From an uncultured Bacteroides sp. (GTDB lineage: Bacteria > Bacteroidota > Bacteroidia > Bacteroidales > Bacteroidaceae): a stretch of DNA of 64,000 nt. Within the stretch, counting starts at the first letter, position 1. Every line of letters begins with the position of its first letter. The stretch spans positions 345,001-409,000 of the forward strand of contig NZ_OY782857.1 of the NCBI RefSeq assembly GCF_963678425.1, read 5' to 3'. Position numbers and translations under genes: made by a program. The notes below the pieces were generated by a model. The model did not search any database. It saw only the letters and a list, made by a program, of their open reading frames with translations, and was not told the origin of the DNA. This document shows, piece by piece, positions 61,709 to 64,000 of the stretch.

Positions 61709-62728
61709 ATGAATGTAACGGTTTTCCCCAATCTTCTGGCAAGCGCTGATAATAATAATCCATATATACAGGATTTTATTCAGTCACTTAACCAGACAGA
61801 AAATATAAAGGTAATCAACGCACCTCATAAGAATCCGCTGAAAAGCCTGTTGTATCCAAAGAATCAAGGAGATTGCTTTATTTTTCATTGGATAGAGACT
61901 ACCCCGGAAAGGCCGCATGGAATATTGCAAACCATCACAGCCATTCTGTTAATTATCTATCTACGGCTTATAGGCAAAAAAATCGTATGGTTTTTACACA
62001 ACAAAGAACCACACTCTCCCCGCTATTATAAATTGGAGAAGGGAATGATGAGATTCATGGCACATATATCGCATCTCATTATTACACATAGCAAGGAAGG
62101 GATAAAGGTTGTTCAGGAATTAACCCCAAAAGCTGTCCACAAAACTGTTTTTATGCATCATCCCACCAAGAATAGAATGGGGATAATCACTCCAAACCCG
62201 GTCAAGAAGTATCAGCTGTTAATCTGGGGAAGCATCTCCAAATACAAAGGAGTGCTGGAGTTCGTAAGATTTGTAGAGGAACATCCGTTCAAACAACCTG
62301 TTTCTATCATGATGATAGGGAAATGCGGTTCTTCTGAACTGGCAGAAAGCATTACACAACATTTGCCGGAAAACATTACCTGGTTAAAGGAATCCCCATC
62401 GTTTGATGAACTGAAATCCTATATAGATGCCGCACAATTTGTGCTGATTCCTTATCTTTCCGGTTCAGTACTAAGTTCAGGTCTGCTAATGGATTCTCTA
62501 TCCTACGGCGCTAAAGTGATAGGTCCCGATACCGGCTCATTCAAAGATTACGCTTCGGAGAAACAGTTAGGAGTCTACGTATTCAACGACTTGTCTGAGA
62601 TAGAAAGCATTATAGAGAATGCTCAGAATGATAAGAAGGAATTTGATTACCCGGATTTTCTGAACAGAAACAATTGGGAAGCCTTTGCAAAACAACTGAT
62701 AGAACTGATTAATAAGAAGCTTAATTAG
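61709..62728 (+). CDS. Glycosyltransferase, GT-B fold (GT4-like)
   Basis: A 339-aa protein with a two-domain GT-B plan. The first half reads VIFWHLHNKE-like text (KIVWFLHNKEPHSPRYYKLE), the second half LLIWGSISKYKGVLEFVRFV and FVLIPYLSGSVLSSGLLMD, which is the donor-phosphate region of GT4-type enzymes. Specificity unknown. It is 10 bases before the next glycosyltransferase. Confidence 0.85.
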   Translation: MNVTVFPNLLASADNNNPYIQDFIQSLNQTENIKVINAPHKNPLKSLLYPKNQGDCFIFHWIETTPERPHGILQTITAILLIIYLRLIGKKIVWFLHNKEPHSPRYYKLEKGMMRFMAHISHLIITHSKEGIKVVQELTPKAVHKTVFMHHPTKNRMGIITPNPVKKYQLLIWGSISKYKGVLEFVRFVEEHPFKQPVSIMMIGKCGSSELAESITQHLPENITWLKESPSFDELKSYIDAAQFVLIPYLSGSVLSSGLLMDSLSYGAKVIGPDTGSFKDYASEKQLGVYVFNDLSEIESIIENAQNDKKEFDYPDFLNRNNWEAFAKQLIELINKKLN

Positions 62729-62738
62729 AAAATGCCTT

Positions 62739-63656
62739 ATGAATAATCTATATTCTCCAATCCTTTTATTTGTCTATAATCGTCCTGAACATGCACGGAT
62801 GGCTATAGAATCTTTGCAGCAAAATAGTCTTGCAAAAGAAAGCGAACTTTTCATTTATTCAGATGCGGCTAAAAACGAAGAAACACAACCGGCGGTAGAT
62901 GAAGTACGAAAACTGATTCATTCAGTAACCGGCTTTGAACGGATTACCATTATAGAAAGGGAAGAGAACTGGGGACTGGCAAAAAGTATTATTGATGGAG
63001 TTACTACACGAGTAAAGGAATATGGCCGGGTAATTGTACTGGAAGATGATTTGGTGGTGGCTCCTCATTTCCTTAAGTTCATGAATGATGCGCTTGAAGT
63101 GTATAAAAACGAACCTAAAGTGGGACATATTCAGGCTTGTGAATTCTTTGAAGATTCTACTCTTCCCGATACATTCTTAATAAAATGGACAGGAAGCTGG
63201 GGCTGGGCAACCTGGGAAAGGGCATGGAACTTATTCAATCCGGATGGAAAAGCTTTGCTCAAAGAACTTGAAGAACGTAAGCTAACAAGAACCTTCGATT
63301 TTAATAACAAGTACGGTTTTACACGTATGCTTCGTCGCCAGATTGAAGGAAAGAATAATTCCTGGGCCATACGCTGGAATGCCAGTCTGTTCCTGAAAGA
63401 CGTACTCTCGCTGAACGTGGGCAAATCACTGGTGCAGAATGTGGGATTCGACGGAAGCGGAACAAACTGCGGCGGAGGCGGACTGTATGCATCTTTACTT
63501 TATCAGAAAGAACTTCCCGTTATAAAGATAGAACCTATCGAAGAAAACATCAAAGCAAGAAAATCTGTTGAGAACTATTACAGAAGGACAAACTCGTTCA
63601 GTGCAAAGGCTGTCAGAAGAATAAAACGAACCCTTAAAGGAGACTTTGGCGCATAA
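62739..63656 (+). CDS. Glycosyltransferase family 2-like (GNT-I-type)
   Basis: A 305-aa GT-A protein. PILLFVYNRPEHARMAIESL is the N-terminal strand, VIVLEDDLVVAPHFLKFMND the acidic DxD-type metal site, and WTGSWGWATWERAWNLF a conserved aromatic segment of this subgroup. Acceptor and donor are unknown. It is 10 bases after the GT4-like gene in the same transcript. Confidence 0.88.
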   Translation: MNNLYSPILLFVYNRPEHARMAIESLQQNSLAKESELFIYSDAAKNEETQPAVDEVRKLIHSVTGFERITIIEREENWGLAKSIIDGVTTRVKEYGRVIVLEDDLVVAPHFLKFMNDALEVYKNEPKVGHIQACEFFEDSTLPDTFLIKWTGSWGWATWERAWNLFNPDGKALLKELEERKLTRTFDFNNKYGFTRMLRRQIEGKNNSWAIRWNASLFLKDVLSLNVGKSLVQNVGFDGSGTNCGGGGLYASLLYQKELPVIKIEPIEENIKARKSVENYYRRTNSFSAKAVRRIKRTLKGDFGA

Positions 63657-63711
63657 TAAAACTGTTACGCAAAAAAACATCTTTCCCTGTTCATTTTTCG
63701 GTTAAAACGAC

Positions 63712-63719
63712 TACTTTTG
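63712..63719 (+). promoter_or_regulatory. -7 box before the last glycosyltransferase gene
   Basis: TACTTTTG fits TAnnTTTG, 18 bases before the ATG at 63737. The 80-base gap after the preceding gene suggests a separate transcript. Confidence 0.5.
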
Positions 63720-63736
63720 TGGAAACATTTCACAAG

Positions 63737-64000
63737 ATGAGAGTACTTATAATTAATACATCGGAACGCACCGGAGGTGCTGCTATAGCAGCCGGACGGT
63801 TAATGGAATCCCTTAAGAATAATGGTATCAAGGCAAAAATGCTGGTTCGTGACAAACAAACGGACCAAATAAGCGTAGTGCCGCTGGATCGCTCATGGAT
63901 GAACGTTGTCCGGTTTGTATGGGAACGCATTGTTATCTGGGAAGCAAACCATTTTAAAAAGAATAACCTTTTTGCTGTGTCAATTGCAAATACCGGAACA
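63737..64000 (+). CDS. Glycosyltransferase, N-terminal part (cut by window end)
   Basis: The first 88 codons of a frame running off the right edge. MRVLIINTSERTGGAAIAAG and LMESLKNNGIKAKMLVRDKQ form the N-terminal Rossmann start of GT4/GT-B glycosyltransferases. It continues the glycan cluster. The full domain content is outside the window. Confidence 0.75.
   Translation, partial: MRVLIINTSERTGGAAIAAGRLMESLKNNGIKAKMLVRDKQTDQISVVPLDRSWMNVVRFVWERIVIWEANHFKKNNLFAVSIANTGT

Overview
The window is chromosomal DNA from a member of the Bacteroidales, most likely Bacteroides or a close relative. The reasons are a SusC/SusD pair with a one-piece hybrid two-component sensor, the TAnnTTTG promoter boxes typical of this phylum, the conserved block DUF6089 / uppS / bamA / two OmpH / murI, and lipoproteins and C-terminal sorting tails of Bacteroidota type.

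Layout. 1-12.3 kb: a carbohydrate-utilisation locus, with the start of a SusD lipoprotein, a SusC receptor and a hybrid two-component regulator on the minus strand, then a divergent GH78-like alpha-L-rhamnosidase and a six-module secreted protein with a T9SS-type tail. 12.3-12.8 kb: terminators, a possible integrase-leader relic, and a tRNA-Gly/tRNA-Leu pair. 12.8-20.1 kb: housekeeping genes (Rieske-like lipoprotein, aldo-keto reductase, argH, pyrE, comF, recX, prmC, ribD). Four TGTACA palindromes spaced exactly 22 bp lie between pyrE and comF. 20.2-30.2 kb: envelope genes (DUF6242-like lipoprotein, DUF6089, uppS, bamA, two Skp/OmpH chaperones, murI), a secreted FN3-like protein and a tiny sorting-tail protein. 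30.3-40.9 kb: aroQ-pyk-O-methyltransferase-rbfA-permease on the minus strand, then divergent xerD, an abundant-looking OmpA/TPR lipoprotein, a thioredoxin-like protein without its cysteines, and the YifB ATPase.

41.6-53.9 kb is an AT-rich accessory island, almost wholly on the minus strand. It is an array of fragmentary Rhs (YD-repeat) cores joined to different C-terminal toxin-like domains, each followed by a candidate immunity gene (membrane, lipoprotein, exported or HEAT-like). Two tandem ~1.5 kb copies plus a partial third carry a HEIGH metallopeptidase tail, an exported immunity-like protein and a membrane protein. The paralogs are nearly identical except in one internal block. No full-length Rhs scaffold is present. 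IS30 and IS3 sequences lie within the island, and a decayed copy of the 3' end of the flanking acyl-CoA synthetase gene lies at its left edge, so the island appears to sit between two copies of that gene end.

53.9-64 kb: ADP-forming acetate-CoA ligase, metG, and the beginning of a surface-glycan cluster (flippase and five glycosyltransferase-type genes, the last cut by the window end).

Functional links: the first locus senses, imports and degrades a rhamnose-containing glycan (inference). The 21-27 kb block builds the outer membrane (undecaprenyl carrier, BamA, chaperones) and wall precursors. The island is best read as an orphan toxin/immunity reservoir of the Rhs type, partly decayed.
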